Assembly (NCBI RefSeq): GCF_018449695.1
Contig: NZ_JAAVUY010000010.1
Span: forward strand, 62,001 to 126,000
Length of the DNA: 64,000 nucleotides
Origin: Bradyrhizobium sp. dw_411
GTDB lineage: Bacteria; Pseudomonadota; Alphaproteobacteria; Rhizobiales; Xanthobacteraceae
Reading direction: 5' to 3'
In this document: positions 49,794 through 57,885 of the stretch, piece after piece
Position numbering within the stretch: position 1 is the stretch's first letter
Layout of the letters: each line of letters starts with the position of its first letter
Position numbers and translations under genes: made by a program
Notes under the pieces: model-generated
Told to the model about the DNA's origin: nothing
What the model saw: only the letters and a program-made list of their open reading frames with translations
Databases searched by the model: none

Positions 49794-51656
49794 TCACGTC
49801 TTCGACTCGGCCTTCTTCGAGGCAAAGGTGGTCTTGAGATTGTCGAACAGTTCGACCTTCACGCCGTTACGATGCATGATGAAGCCCTGCTGCAGCACCG
49901 AAAGCAGGTTGTTCCACGCCCAGTAGATCACCAGACCCGCCGGGAAGCCCGCGAGCATGAAGGTGAAGATCACCGGCATCCAGCTGAAGATCATCTTCTG
50001 GGTCGGATCCGGCGGGGTCGGGTTGAGCTTGAACTGGAACCACATCGTGATGCCCATGATGATCGGCCACACCCCGAGCGCGAGGTAGTGTCCGAACAGC
50101 GGCAGTTGCGTGGGATCGAAGGAGAACAGCCCGAACAGGTTGAACAGATTGGTCGGATCCGGCGACGACAGATCCTTGATCCAGCCATAGAACGGCGCGT
50201 GGCGCATTTCGATGGTGACGAACAGCACCTTGTAGAGCGAGAAGAACACCGGAATCTGCAAGGCGACGGGAAGACAACCGGCGATCGGGTTGATCTTCTC
50301 CTTCTTGTAGATCTCCATCATCTCCTGCTGCTGCTTCATCTTGTCGTCGGGATAGCGCTCCTTCAGCGCGGCCAGTTGCGGCTGCACCGATTTCATCTTG
50401 GCCATCGACGCGTAGGATTTGTTGGCGAGCGGGAAGAACAACAGCTTCACCAGCACCGTCACCAGCAGGATGGCGATGCCGAAATTGCCGACCAGATGAT
50501 AGAAGAAGTCCAGCGCCAGGAACATCGGCTTGGTGATGAAGTAGAACCAGCCCCAGTCGATCAACAGGTCGAAATGGTTGAGATCAAGCTGCCGGTTGTA
50601 GCCGCCGAGACCGCCGATCGGAAAATTGATGCCGACGACACTGGCTTCCTTGGCGCCGGCGAACAGCCGCGCATTGGCGCTGCCGGTGCCGCCGATCGCG
50701 ATGGTCTGCGCGTCCTGCAGATAGTCGGTCTGGTAGGTCCGTACGGTGCCGACGAGATTCGACGACATCCGCGCCTGCAACTGTGCGGTGGTGTCGGGCA
50801 ATAGCGCCGACGCCCAGTATTTGTCGGTGATGCCGAGCCAGCCATTGGTGACCTTGAAGCTGACATTCTTGGCGTCGTCGATCTTCTTGTAGGGATATTC
50901 CTGCAGGCCCTGGTCGCCGAGATAGCCGATCAGGCCTTCGTGCAGGATGTAATAGCCTGAGACCTTCGGGGTGCCGTGCCGCGAGATCAGCGCGAACGGA
51001 TAGAGCGTGACCGGCGCATTGCCGACATTGGTGACGTCGTCGCGAATGGTGAAGAGATAACGATCGTCGATCGCGATGGTGCGGCGGAACGTCAGGCCGT
51101 CGCCATTGTCGTATTTCAGCGTGACCGGGCTATTCGGCGCGAGGCTATTGGTGCCTTCCTGCTGCCATAGCGTATTCTGGTCGGGCGCCTTGACCCCCGA
51201 GTTGTTGGTCGCGACCCAGCCGAATTCAGCATAATAAGGCTCCGCGGTGCCTGAGGGCGAATACAGGATGATCGCGGGCGACGCCGGATCGACGGTTTCG
51301 CGGAACTGCACCAGCGAGAGATCGTCGATGCGCCCGCCCTTCAGCGAAATGCTGCCGGTGAGGCGCGGGGTCTCGATCTTGACGCGCGGACTGGCGGCAA
51401 TGGCGGCATCGCGGCTGACGATCGCGGTCGAGGCGGGTTGATTGGCCGCCGGTGCGTTGGCCGAGGGGGCCGGTGCGGTGCCATTTTGCGGCGTGGCCGT
51501 GGCGCCGGCATCGGGCGTCGGCTTGATCAACTCGCTCTGCGCCTGCTGCAAGGCGCGCTGCTTTTCCATCTGCGGGACGTTGTAGAAATATTGCCAGCCG
51601 AGCAGCACGAGGCCGGACAGAATGACGGCGAGGATGGTGTTGCGATTGTCGGTCAT
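49794..51656 (-). CDS. yidC: Membrane protein insertase YidC
   Basis: The protein has 620 residues, the long Gram-negative form. An N-terminal anchor (TILAVILSGLVLLGWQYFYNV) leads to a disordered Ala/Pro/Thr region and a large periplasmic beta domain (about 85-345). The conserved insertase core follows (about 360-590): FGIAILLVTVLVKLLFFPLANKSYASMAKMK with the hydrophilic-groove Lys/Arg region and CLPVALQIPVFFSLYKVL. It inserts proteins into the inner membrane alone or with Sec. It lies 17 bases after rnpA. Confidence 0.96.
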   Translation of the reverse strand: MTDNRNTILAVILSGLVLLGWQYFYNVPQMEKQRALQQAQSELIKPTPDAGATATPQNGTAPAPSANAPAANQPASTAIVSRDAAIAASPRVKIETPRLTGSISLKGGRIDDLSLVQFRETVDPASPAIILYSPSGTAEPYYAEFGWVATNNSGVKAPDQNTLWQQEGTNSLAPNSPVTLKYDNGDGLTFRRTIAIDDRYLFTIRDDVTNVGNAPVTLYPFALISRHGTPKVSGYYILHEGLIGYLGDQGLQEYPYKKIDDAKNVSFKVTNGWLGITDKYWASALLPDTTAQLQARMSSNLVGTVRTYQTDYLQDAQTIAIGGTGSANARLFAGAKEASVVGINFPIGGLGGYNRQLDLNHFDLLIDWGWFYFITKPMFLALDFFYHLVGNFGIAILLVTVLVKLLFFPLANKSYASMAKMKSVQPQLAALKERYPDDKMKQQQEMMEIYKKEKINPIAGCLPVALQIPVFFSLYKVLFVTIEMRHAPFYGWIKDLSSPDPTNLFNLFGLFSFDPTQLPLFGHYLALGVWPIIMGITMWFQFKLNPTPPDPTQKMIFSWMPVIFTFMLAGFPAGLVIYWAWNNLLSVLQQGFIMHRNGVKVELFDNLKTTFASKKAESKT

Positions 51657-51673
51657 CGTTCAGGTCTCGTCAT

Positions 51674-52036
51674 TCATTCGGGGGCGCGGACGGCGTCACG
51701 CGCTTTCAAAGGCTGCCGTTCGAGGCGATGGAGCGCCGAGCGGAGATCGTCGAGCATGGTCGAAAAGTCGCGGTTCAGGGCCGCACGACGGCCGACTAGC
51801 ACATAATCGCTGTGCGGTCGCATGGATACGGCGTCGATCCGCTTCACCAGTTCGCGAAGCCTGCGCCGGATGCGGTTCCGCTCGGTCGCGGTGCCGTGCT
51901 TTTTGGTAACGGTAAACCCTACCCGGATCGGACCATCATCGTCGCGACGACGGCTTTGCACCACGAAGGCGGCAGCATTGATCCGTGCGCCATCGGCAAC
52001 AGCGAGGAAGTCCGCCCGCTGCCTTAGCCGATCCAT
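51674..52036 (-). CDS. rnpA: Ribonuclease P protein component
   Basis: The protein has 120 residues. It is strongly basic. The RNR-like signature KKHGTATERNRIRRRLRELVK is intact, preceded by FTVTKK. It pairs with the RNase P RNA (not in this window) to trim tRNA 5' ends. The position between rpmH and yidC is conserved across bacteria. Confidence 0.95.
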   Translation of the reverse strand: MDRLRQRADFLAVADGARINAAAFVVQSRRRDDDGPIRVGFTVTKKHGTATERNRIRRRLRELVKRIDAVSMRPHSDYVLVGRRAALNRDFSTMLDDLRSALHRLERQPLKARDAVRAPE

Positions 52037-52062
52037 GATGAGATCTCTCCGGGAGGCCCGGT

Positions 52063-52197
52063 TCAGGCGCTCAGACGCTTGCGGCCCCGCGCGCGGCGCG
52101 CAGCCAGAACCTTGCGGCCACCGGTCGTGGCGAGACGGGCACGGAAGCCGTGACGGCGCTTGCGCACCAGTTTGCTGGGTTGATAAGTCCGCTTCAC
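52063..52197 (-). CDS. rpmH: 50S ribosomal protein L34
   Basis: The protein has 44 residues with the L34 sequence KRTYQPSKLVRKRRHGFRAR...GRKVLAARRARGRKRLSA. The start is GTG at 52197 after a GGAGA ribosome site. It heads the rpmH-rnpA-yidC unit. Confidence 0.97.
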   Translation of the reverse strand: MKRTYQPSKLVRKRRHGFRARLATTGGRKVLAARRARGRKRLSA

Positions 52198-52644
52198 GGG
52201 TCGTTCTCCGCTGACAATTTGTTGCCGGTCAAACTGACAACTTGCCTGATATTGAGGTAAGTCCGCCGATGCTGGCAGGCCCAAATCAGGGCCGTTTCCG
52301 GCCCAAATCGAGCCGCCCCGGTCAACCGGGTCATCGCGGACAGTTGGCGCGGCTTATACGGGAGCGACCTGTTTTCGTCAACGCTGCCGCGCCCTCTAAT
52401 CAGGGTCCTTTGAAACGGCGCAATTGGGACGAATAAATCAATAATCGCGGTGTTTAGGTTCGAGGATCATGGCACGCCATCCATGCCGGTTTTTTGCCGG
52501 TTTGGGGTGATTTTGGCGAATTCGAGCAATTCTCGGGTTCCCGCGTGTCAATCCCGGAAAATGGCAGCCTATCCATTATAAACTGTCATTTGACCGGGTG
52601 CAGTGCACAACGCATTGTCGAAAGGCACGATTCCCAAGGTAGTT
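52198..52644. other. Non-coding interval between rpmH and the divergent histidine kinase gene
   Basis: About 450 bases must hold promoters for both directions. A duplicated GCCCAAATC occurs near 52280-52310. No dnaA gene, recognisable DnaA-box cluster, RNA gene or repeat of the window's families is seen. Confidence 0.5.
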
Positions 52645-54126
52645 ATGGTGTCAGTAACCGACGAACAGCCGACCATGGAAAGGCCGCGGCCAAGGCTGTC
52701 GCGCCGGCTTGGCTTGTCCGGCAAGCTGTTGCTGCTGACCATTCCGCTGGTCATGATCGCGGAAATCCTGATTTACGTGCCAGCGATCGCAAACTTCCGC
52801 ATGAACCGGCTCAACGATCGGCTGGCGGCGGCCAATACCGCCGCGCTTGTGCTGGATGCCGCGCCCTCCGGGTTGGTGCCGGAATCGCTGGCGCGGCAGA
52901 TACTCCACAGCATCGGCGCGCGGGCGGTGGCCATCAAGATGGGCCAGCAGCGCCGGCTTCTCGCCAGCACCGATCTGCCGCAAGGCATCGCCCATGATGT
53001 CGACATGCGCTCGCTGACGGTATGGTCGGCGATCATCGATTCCTTTGAGATCATGCTGGAAAGCGGCAATCAGGCGATCCGCGTCATCGGGCCGACGCCG
53101 GGCGGCGGGCAGTTCATCGAGGTCGTGATCGACGAGGCGCCGTTGCGTCTGGCGATGTACCGGTTTTCCAGCAATCTTCTGGTGGTGTCGCTGATCATCG
53201 CGATTCTCACCGCTGCGCTGGTGTATCTTGCGCTGCATTTCCTGTTCGTGCGCCCGATGCGGAGGCTGACGGCGAGTCTGGTCGATTTTCACGAAAATCC
53301 GGAAAGCTCGGCGCGGATCATCGTGCCGTCGCATCGCGGCGACGAGATCGGCGTCGCCGAACGCGAATTGTCCGACATGCAGCGCGACCTGGTGTCGATG
53401 CTGCATCAGAAGAGCCGGCTTGCGGCCCTGGGGTTGGCGGTATCGAAGATCAACCATGATCTGCGCAATCTCTTGGCGTCCTCGCAATTGCTGTCGGACC
53501 AGCTTTCCAGCGTGCCCGATCCGCGGGTGCAGCGCTTTGCGCCGAAGCTGATGCGCTCGCTCGAGCGCGCCATCGCGTTCTGCCAGTCGACCTTGTCCTA
53601 TGGCCGCGCGCAGGAAGCTTCGCCGGATCGCCGGATGATGCTGATCGAGCCGGTGGTGACCGAGGTGCGCGAATCCGCGGGCCTCGCTGCCGATGCGTCG
53701 ATCACCTGGATCAGCGCGATCGAACGCGGACTGACCATCGACGCCGATCCGGATCAATTGTTTCGCGTGCTGCTCAATCTGGTGCGCAACGCGGCGCAGG
53801 CGCTGGAAGGCCGCACCCGCAGCGATGCGGCGACCATGCAGATCCGCATCACCGGCCGCCGCGAGGGCGCGGTCGCGATCGTCGAGGTGTCCGACACCGG
53901 TCCCGGCGTGCCGACACGGGCCCGCGACCACCTGTTCGAGGCATTCCAGACCTCGGGCCGGCCTGGCGGCAGCGGGCTCGGGCTGGCGATCGCGGCCGAA
54001 CTGGTCCGCGCCCATGGCGGCGATATCCATCTGGTCGAAGGCACCATCGGCGCCACCTTCCGGATCGTGATACCGGACCGCCCGGTGGAATTGCTCAGCA
54101 TCCGCAACGAGCGGGCACGGGCGTAA
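52645..54126 (+). CDS. Membrane sensor histidine kinase
   Basis: The protein has 493 residues from the ATG at 52645, after an AAGGT site. TM1 (LLLLTIPLVMIAEILIYV, about 30-48) and TM2 (LLVVSLIIAILTAALVYLALHFLF) bracket a periplasmic region of about 130 residues. A HAMP-like linker (VRPMRRLTASLVDF) follows. The dimerisation box reads KSRLAALGLAVSKINHDLRNLLAS, with His in an INHDLRN context as in a group of Pro-rich-lacking rhizobial kinases. The ATPase domain has NLVRNAAQAL, SDTGPGVP and GGSGLGLAIA. No response regulator is adjacent, so it is an orphan kinase here. Confidence 0.9.
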   Translation: MVSVTDEQPTMERPRPRLSRRLGLSGKLLLLTIPLVMIAEILIYVPAIANFRMNRLNDRLAAANTAALVLDAAPSGLVPESLARQILHSIGARAVAIKMGQQRRLLASTDLPQGIAHDVDMRSLTVWSAIIDSFEIMLESGNQAIRVIGPTPGGGQFIEVVIDEAPLRLAMYRFSSNLLVVSLIIAILTAALVYLALHFLFVRPMRRLTASLVDFHENPESSARIIVPSHRGDEIGVAERELSDMQRDLVSMLHQKSRLAALGLAVSKINHDLRNLLASSQLLSDQLSSVPDPRVQRFAPKLMRSLERAIAFCQSTLSYGRAQEASPDRRMMLIEPVVTEVRESAGLAADASITWISAIERGLTIDADPDQLFRVLLNLVRNAAQALEGRTRSDAATMQIRITGRREGAVAIVEVSDTGPGVPTRARDHLFEAFQTSGRPGGSGLGLAIAAELVRAHGGDIHLVEGTIGATFRIVIPDRPVELLSIRNERARA

Positions 54127-54299
54127 AACCCGGTCTCCCACCCAAACTGCTTTAAATTGCCCTCTCAATCCTGCGGTCGGGGACCTTGCCAAGCCGGGCT
54201 GGAGCCGGTAGCTATGGCGCGCTTTCGCGACCTTTCGAAATGTGTCCCGATCGCATGCGGCATCGGCGGGCCCTGCGCCCCAAAATGCCAGCGAAAAAC

Positions 54300-54376
54300 G
54301 CGCCCGTAGCTCAGCTGGATAGAGCACCAGACTACGAATCTGGGGGTCAGGAGTTCGAATCTCTTCGGGCGCGCCA
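54300..54376 (+). tRNA. tRNA-Arg (anticodon ACG)
   Basis: The 77-nt cloverleaf is complete: acceptor GCGCCCG/CGGGCGC, D stem GCTC/GAGC, anticodon stem CCAGA/TCTGG with loop CTACGAA, T stem AGGAG/CTCTT with TTCGAAT loop, and an encoded CCA. The ACG anticodon (inosine in the mature tRNA) reads CGN arginine codons. tRNA genes are common integration sites, and the DNA to its right differs in character. Confidence 0.98.
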
Positions 54377-54730
54377 TTTATCAATTGTTTCAGCGGGTTA
54401 AACATTTTCGCCGTTACCGAATTGTTACCGTAAGCGGATGTTGTTTCGATTACCCCAAGGTCAACCGAAATAGCGCGCATCTCGCGCTCATGCACAGCTT
54501 TCGCTAGAGGCATGCATTCGAGCCGCCTTCGATTGTCTGGCTGCGAGCCGGAGAGAAGGCAGCAGATGTACGTCGCAAACCTGCGACAGTAACCGTAAGA
54601 ATCGAGCGGCCGCATCGATTGGTCTCAGTTAATTGCCTGACGGGCGTGTCCAAGATTATCGTCCAATTATCTCGTCAAAAAGTCCCAGCACGCAACCATC
54701 AATTGTCTTCCGTGCGTGAGGAGCGGCGAC
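54377..54730. other. Non-coding DNA right of the tRNA-Arg gene
   Basis: About 350 bases with lower GC than the left flank and no convincing gene. GTTACCGAATTGTTACCGT near 54410-54430 is a short repeated unit. No integrase gene and no second copy of the tRNA 3' end were found in the window. It looks like the degraded edge of an inserted region. Confidence 0.45.
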
Positions 54731-55144
54731 ATGGAGGTGTTCCTGAAAGGGTTGGCTCGCCTGCGGCGCACCAGCAATGGCATGAAGCAAGCAGCAAAAG
54801 ATTGCGAAGGAGCATTAAAGCCGAAGCCATTGGTTCAAAAGTTCGCATACATCTGCACCGAAGATCTCAAGGACATCTTTTCCGATCTCAGCCGTACGAC
54901 CGACAGGACCGTCCTCATGGTCCGCGCGCAAAACGGCGACTCGGCCGCCTATCGCTTCCTGCTTGAGGAAATAACTCCATATCTAAGGTCGCTGACGGCG
55001 CATTGGTCTAAGGGCGGCTCTGATGGTGAGGATATATTGCAGGAAATATTGCTGACCTTGCACTCGGTCCGGCAGACATACGATCCGTCTCGTTCCTTCG
55101 AGCAATGGCTCGTCGGTGTAGCGAGACATCGCGTCGACAATTGA
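54731..55144 (+). pseudogene. Truncated ECF-type sigma factor (region 2 only)
   Basis: The frame gives 137 residues from an ATG preceded by GGAG. Residues about 60-137 match sigma-70 region 2 of ECF factors: RAQNGDSAAYRFLLEEITPYLRSL, then GEDILQEILLTLHSVRQTYDPSRSFEQWLVGVARHR. A TGA follows HRVDN exactly where region 2 should lead to the linker and region 4. No downstream frame with a region 4 helix-turn-helix is seen. The N-terminal 55 residues match nothing. It is probably a decayed remnant, though a short anti-sigma-like decoy cannot be excluded. Confidence 0.65.
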
Positions 55145-55425
55145 TCGCACCAAAACGGACGCCGAAGACTTATAGCAGCTGCTCGCTCTCTCATTCGCAA
55201 GGCAGGCTTCTATAGGTGGTCGAGAGTTCGATTGTTTCGTTAGAGCCTGTAACTTGCCGTCTCCCAGAGTCCCGACGCCCGCAACTTGTTGCTTCTTACT
55301 GTCGAAAGAGGCCGGCAGCCGCCAAATGCCCACGATCCTCCATGCAACATCAACACTTGCGCAGACTTATGGCGGCGACGGTGAGGCCACGGCGATAACG
55401 TCGTAGACGGTGTATGGCGCGGGCG
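55145..55425. other. Non-coding interval before the stress-protein gene
   Basis: No supportable gene. The interval lies between the truncated sigma factor and the first copy of the shared 20-bp site. Its base use is mixed and gives no sign of a coding frame longer than about 60 codons. Confidence 0.4.
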
Positions 55426-55445
55426 CTGAGTAGTTTCCGATCCTA
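55426..55445 (+). promoter_or_regulatory. Shared 20-bp site, copy A (upstream of usp)
   Basis: CTGAGTAGTTTCCGATCCTA. It matches copies B (56524) and C (61777) at 18 or more of 20 positions. It is followed by CCTCGCAGTATC, similar to CTGCGCCGTATC after copy C. It lies 176 bases before the usp start. Confidence 0.6.
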
Positions 55446-55621
55446 CCTCGCAGTATCATTGGGATGTAGTGTCAATTCGTCGGTCGCTGACGCTCCACAA
55501 GCAACCATTAAGCACCAGCAACGCGGTATTCGACGGGGTTATCTCACGGGCATGGAGCCTGAGCATCTGGGCCAAACCGGCGATAAACGTTTAGCAAACT
55601 TCAGCTTAGAGGACGGATATC

Positions 55622-56449
55622 GTGACTTATAAGACATTGATGGTCCATTTGGAACCCGGTCGTACGAACGCTGGCCTACTGAAGATCGCAGGTGACCTCG
55701 CAGAACGCTTCGATGCCCGAGTGATCGGTATCGCGGCATGCAGACCCATGCAGTTCGACTATAGTGAGGGCTACGTTCCGGCAGACCTGATCGAGCAAGA
55801 CCGAAACCTATTGGAAAAAGAGATCAAGGTAGCCGAAGCGGAATTCCGAAAGGTGCTGCAGGCTCGTATAAAAAATATCGAATGGCGATCGGCGGTAACG
55901 TTTGGTGCGCTCACAGAATACATCGCGCGCGAGGCGCGCAGTGCTGACCTTGTCGTTACCGGTCCTGGTTTCGGCGCCAGATTGGACGCAGCGCGGTTCG
56001 TGAATATCGGTGATCTTGTGATGCAGGTGGGTCGACCTGTTCTCGTCGTTCCCGAAGCTGCAGACGAATTGAAGCTGGAACGGGTTGTTATTGGGTGGAA
56101 GGACACGCGCGAGACGCGACGGGCGCTCTTCGATGCATTGCCGTTGCTGAAAAGGGCAGCTCACGTAGCGGTCGTTGAGATTTGCGCTGAAGAGGACATA
56201 GCTGCGGCACGTACGCGCGTCGAGGATGTCGTCGGCTGGCTCAAATGGCATGGCGTCGTTGCCGATTCTCATGCTTCGCCATCAACCGGTGACGATGCAA
56301 GTCTGCTGCATGCCATCGCTCAGGAACAGGGGGCCAATATGGTCGTTGCCGGCGCTTATGGGCATAGCCGCGTGCGTGAATGGGTGCTCGGCGGTATGAC
56401 CCGCGATCTTCTCTTGAGCGGGAAGAATTTTTCGCTGCTGTCTCATTGA
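55622..56449 (+). CDS. Tandem-domain universal stress protein
   Basis: The protein has 275 residues from a GTG at 55622 with a GAGGAC ribosome site. Two UspA folds: the first (about 1-145) begins YKTLMVHLEPGRTNAGLL and lacks a clear ATP loop; the second (about 150-275) ends with GAYGHSRVREWVLGGMTRDLL, the G-2x-G-9x-G(S/T) ATP-binding signature. Proteins of this type respond to oxygen limitation or stress in alphaproteobacteria. Its codons are more AT-rich in third positions than those of genes left of the tRNA. Copy A of the shared site lies upstream. Confidence 0.92.
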   Translation: MTYKTLMVHLEPGRTNAGLLKIAGDLAERFDARVIGIAACRPMQFDYSEGYVPADLIEQDRNLLEKEIKVAEAEFRKVLQARIKNIEWRSAVTFGALTEYIAREARSADLVVTGPGFGARLDAARFVNIGDLVMQVGRPVLVVPEAADELKLERVVIGWKDTRETRRALFDALPLLKRAAHVAVVEICAEEDIAAARTRVEDVVGWLKWHGVVADSHASPSTGDDASLLHAIAQEQGANMVVAGAYGHSRVREWVLGGMTRDLLLSGKNFSLLSH

Positions 56450-56523
56450 TCAAGGGAATGCATAAGTACGTCAATAGCCACAAGTTGGCGGCCAACGATC
56501 TGACCTTCATCAAAGTTTACTGT

Positions 56524-56543
56524 CTGAGTAGTTTCCGAACCTA
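56524..56543 (+). promoter_or_regulatory. Shared 20-bp site, copy B (upstream of the HlyD gene)
   Basis: CTGAGTAGTTTCCGAACCTA, followed by GCGGCGAGATGCC. It differs from copy A at one position and from copy C at one. It lies 226 bases before the HlyD start and 75 after the usp stop. Confidence 0.6.
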
Positions 56544-56769
56544 GCGGCGAGATGCCGGAGGTTCATTGTCTGTTGGGGAAACGCTGCGCGGCGTCATCGT
56601 TGCATTGAAACAGCATAAACTCCGAAACGAAAAATCGACGAATTGCAGTTGCAACGATGTCGAAGACCGTTTCTTCGGCCAATTCAGACAACCGCCTCAC
56701 ATTGATGCATGGGGAGCCGCGGTCGATACAGGTACTAAAAGAGCCTGCGTTTCAAAGACCGGAGACCAA

Positions 56770-57885
56770 ATGGACGAAGAGATCAGTTCAGCCTCGAGAG
56801 TGTCTGAAGGAGCCAATCCTCCGCCGACGAAGAAGCATGATCTCGTTCCGATTACTCAGGGCCGCGATCTGCAGACCGTGCCTTCAGCAGGCAAACGGGT
56901 CAGCCGGCACTGGCTTAAAGTTGCGCTGCCTCTGGCGGTCGTGATCGGTGGCGCTGGCGGCGGAGCTTATTGGTGGTTGCACTCGCAGCCTCAATTGCCG
57001 CCAGGAATTGCCTTCGGTAACGGCCGGATCGAGGCGCAAGAGATCGATATCGACACCAAGTTCGCCGGGCGCATTTCCGAGATTCTCGCCGACGCCGGCG
57101 ATATGGTCAAAACAGGCCAGGTCGTGGCGCGGATGGACACCAAGGATCTCTCGGCATCGCTCAAGAAGTCCCAGGCCGCGGTCTCGCAGGCCAAGAAGGC
57201 GATCGACGAGGCCGAGGCGAATGTCGTTCAGCAAACCAGCCTGCTTTTATTGGCCCAACAGGAGTTTGATCGGGCCAGTGCCCTTGTGCAAAAGGGTGCG
57301 CAGACGCAGGAAGTTGTAGACCAACGGCAGGAGACGCTGAACGCTACCAATGCGGCGTTAAAGGCCGCAAAGGATAGGGCGGCAGAATCCAAGCACGCGA
57401 TGGAAGCCAGCACGCATGACGTCGAACTCAACGAGGTCAACATTGCCGACAATACGCTGATCGCTCCGACGGATGGGCGCATTCAGTATCGCATCGCCAA
57501 TATAGGTGAAGTGCTGCCTTCCGGCGGCAAGGTCTTCACCATGCTCGATATCAGTTATGTCTACATGGACGTCTATTTGCCGACGGATACCGCCGGCAAG
57601 GTCAAGATCGGATCTGACGCCCGCATCGTGCTCGATGCCATTCCCAAGCTTGCCATACCGGCAAAAGTGTCGTTCGTCGCCACCCAGGCGCAGTTCACAC
57701 CGAAGACGGTAGAGACACAAAGCGAACGCGATATCCTGATGTTTCGCATCCGGGCGAAAATCGATCCCGAGCGTCTGCGCGTCCACGCCGACAAGGTGAG
57801 AAGCGGGCTGCCTGGCGAGACGTATTTGCTGCTTGATTCCGCGACGGCGTGGCCGGCGCGGTTGCAAGGAAGCGCCACTCCATGA
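56770..57885 (+). CDS. HlyD/YhiI-type membrane fusion protein
   Basis: The protein has 371 residues from the ATG at 56770 (GGAG ribosome site). A longer frame to 56566 covers a low-GC leader without family similarity. A cytoplasmic tail of about 40 residues precedes a membrane anchor (VALPLAVVIGGAGGGAYWWL). The lipoyl half (GRIEAQEIDIDTKFAGRISEI), a coiled-coil hairpin (about 120-235; SLKKSQAAVSQAKKAIDEAEANV) and the beta-barrel (LIAPTDGRIQYRI...GEVLPSGGKVFTMLD) follow. It should link the ABC subunits downstream with an outer-membrane channel. It overlaps the ABC gene by ATGA. Confidence 0.92.
   Translation: MDEEISSASRVSEGANPPPTKKHDLVPITQGRDLQTVPSAGKRVSRHWLKVALPLAVVIGGAGGGAYWWLHSQPQLPPGIAFGNGRIEAQEIDIDTKFAGRISEILADAGDMVKTGQVVARMDTKDLSASLKKSQAAVSQAKKAIDEAEANVVQQTSLLLLAQQEFDRASALVQKGAQTQEVVDQRQETLNATNAALKAAKDRAAESKHAMEASTHDVELNEVNIADNTLIAPTDGRIQYRIANIGEVLPSGGKVFTMLDISYVYMDVYLPTDTAGKVKIGSDARIVLDAIPKLAIPAKVSFVATQAQFTPKTVETQSERDILMFRIRAKIDPERLRVHADKVRSGLPGETYLLLDSATAWPARLQGSATP

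Noticed and set aside
52651..54615. Long reverse frame (654 codons) opposite the histidine kinase and tRNA, including EEIRTPDPQIRSLVLYPAE
   Set aside because: It is antisense to the kinase gene. The quoted segment is the well-known false translation of the complement of a tRNA gene.
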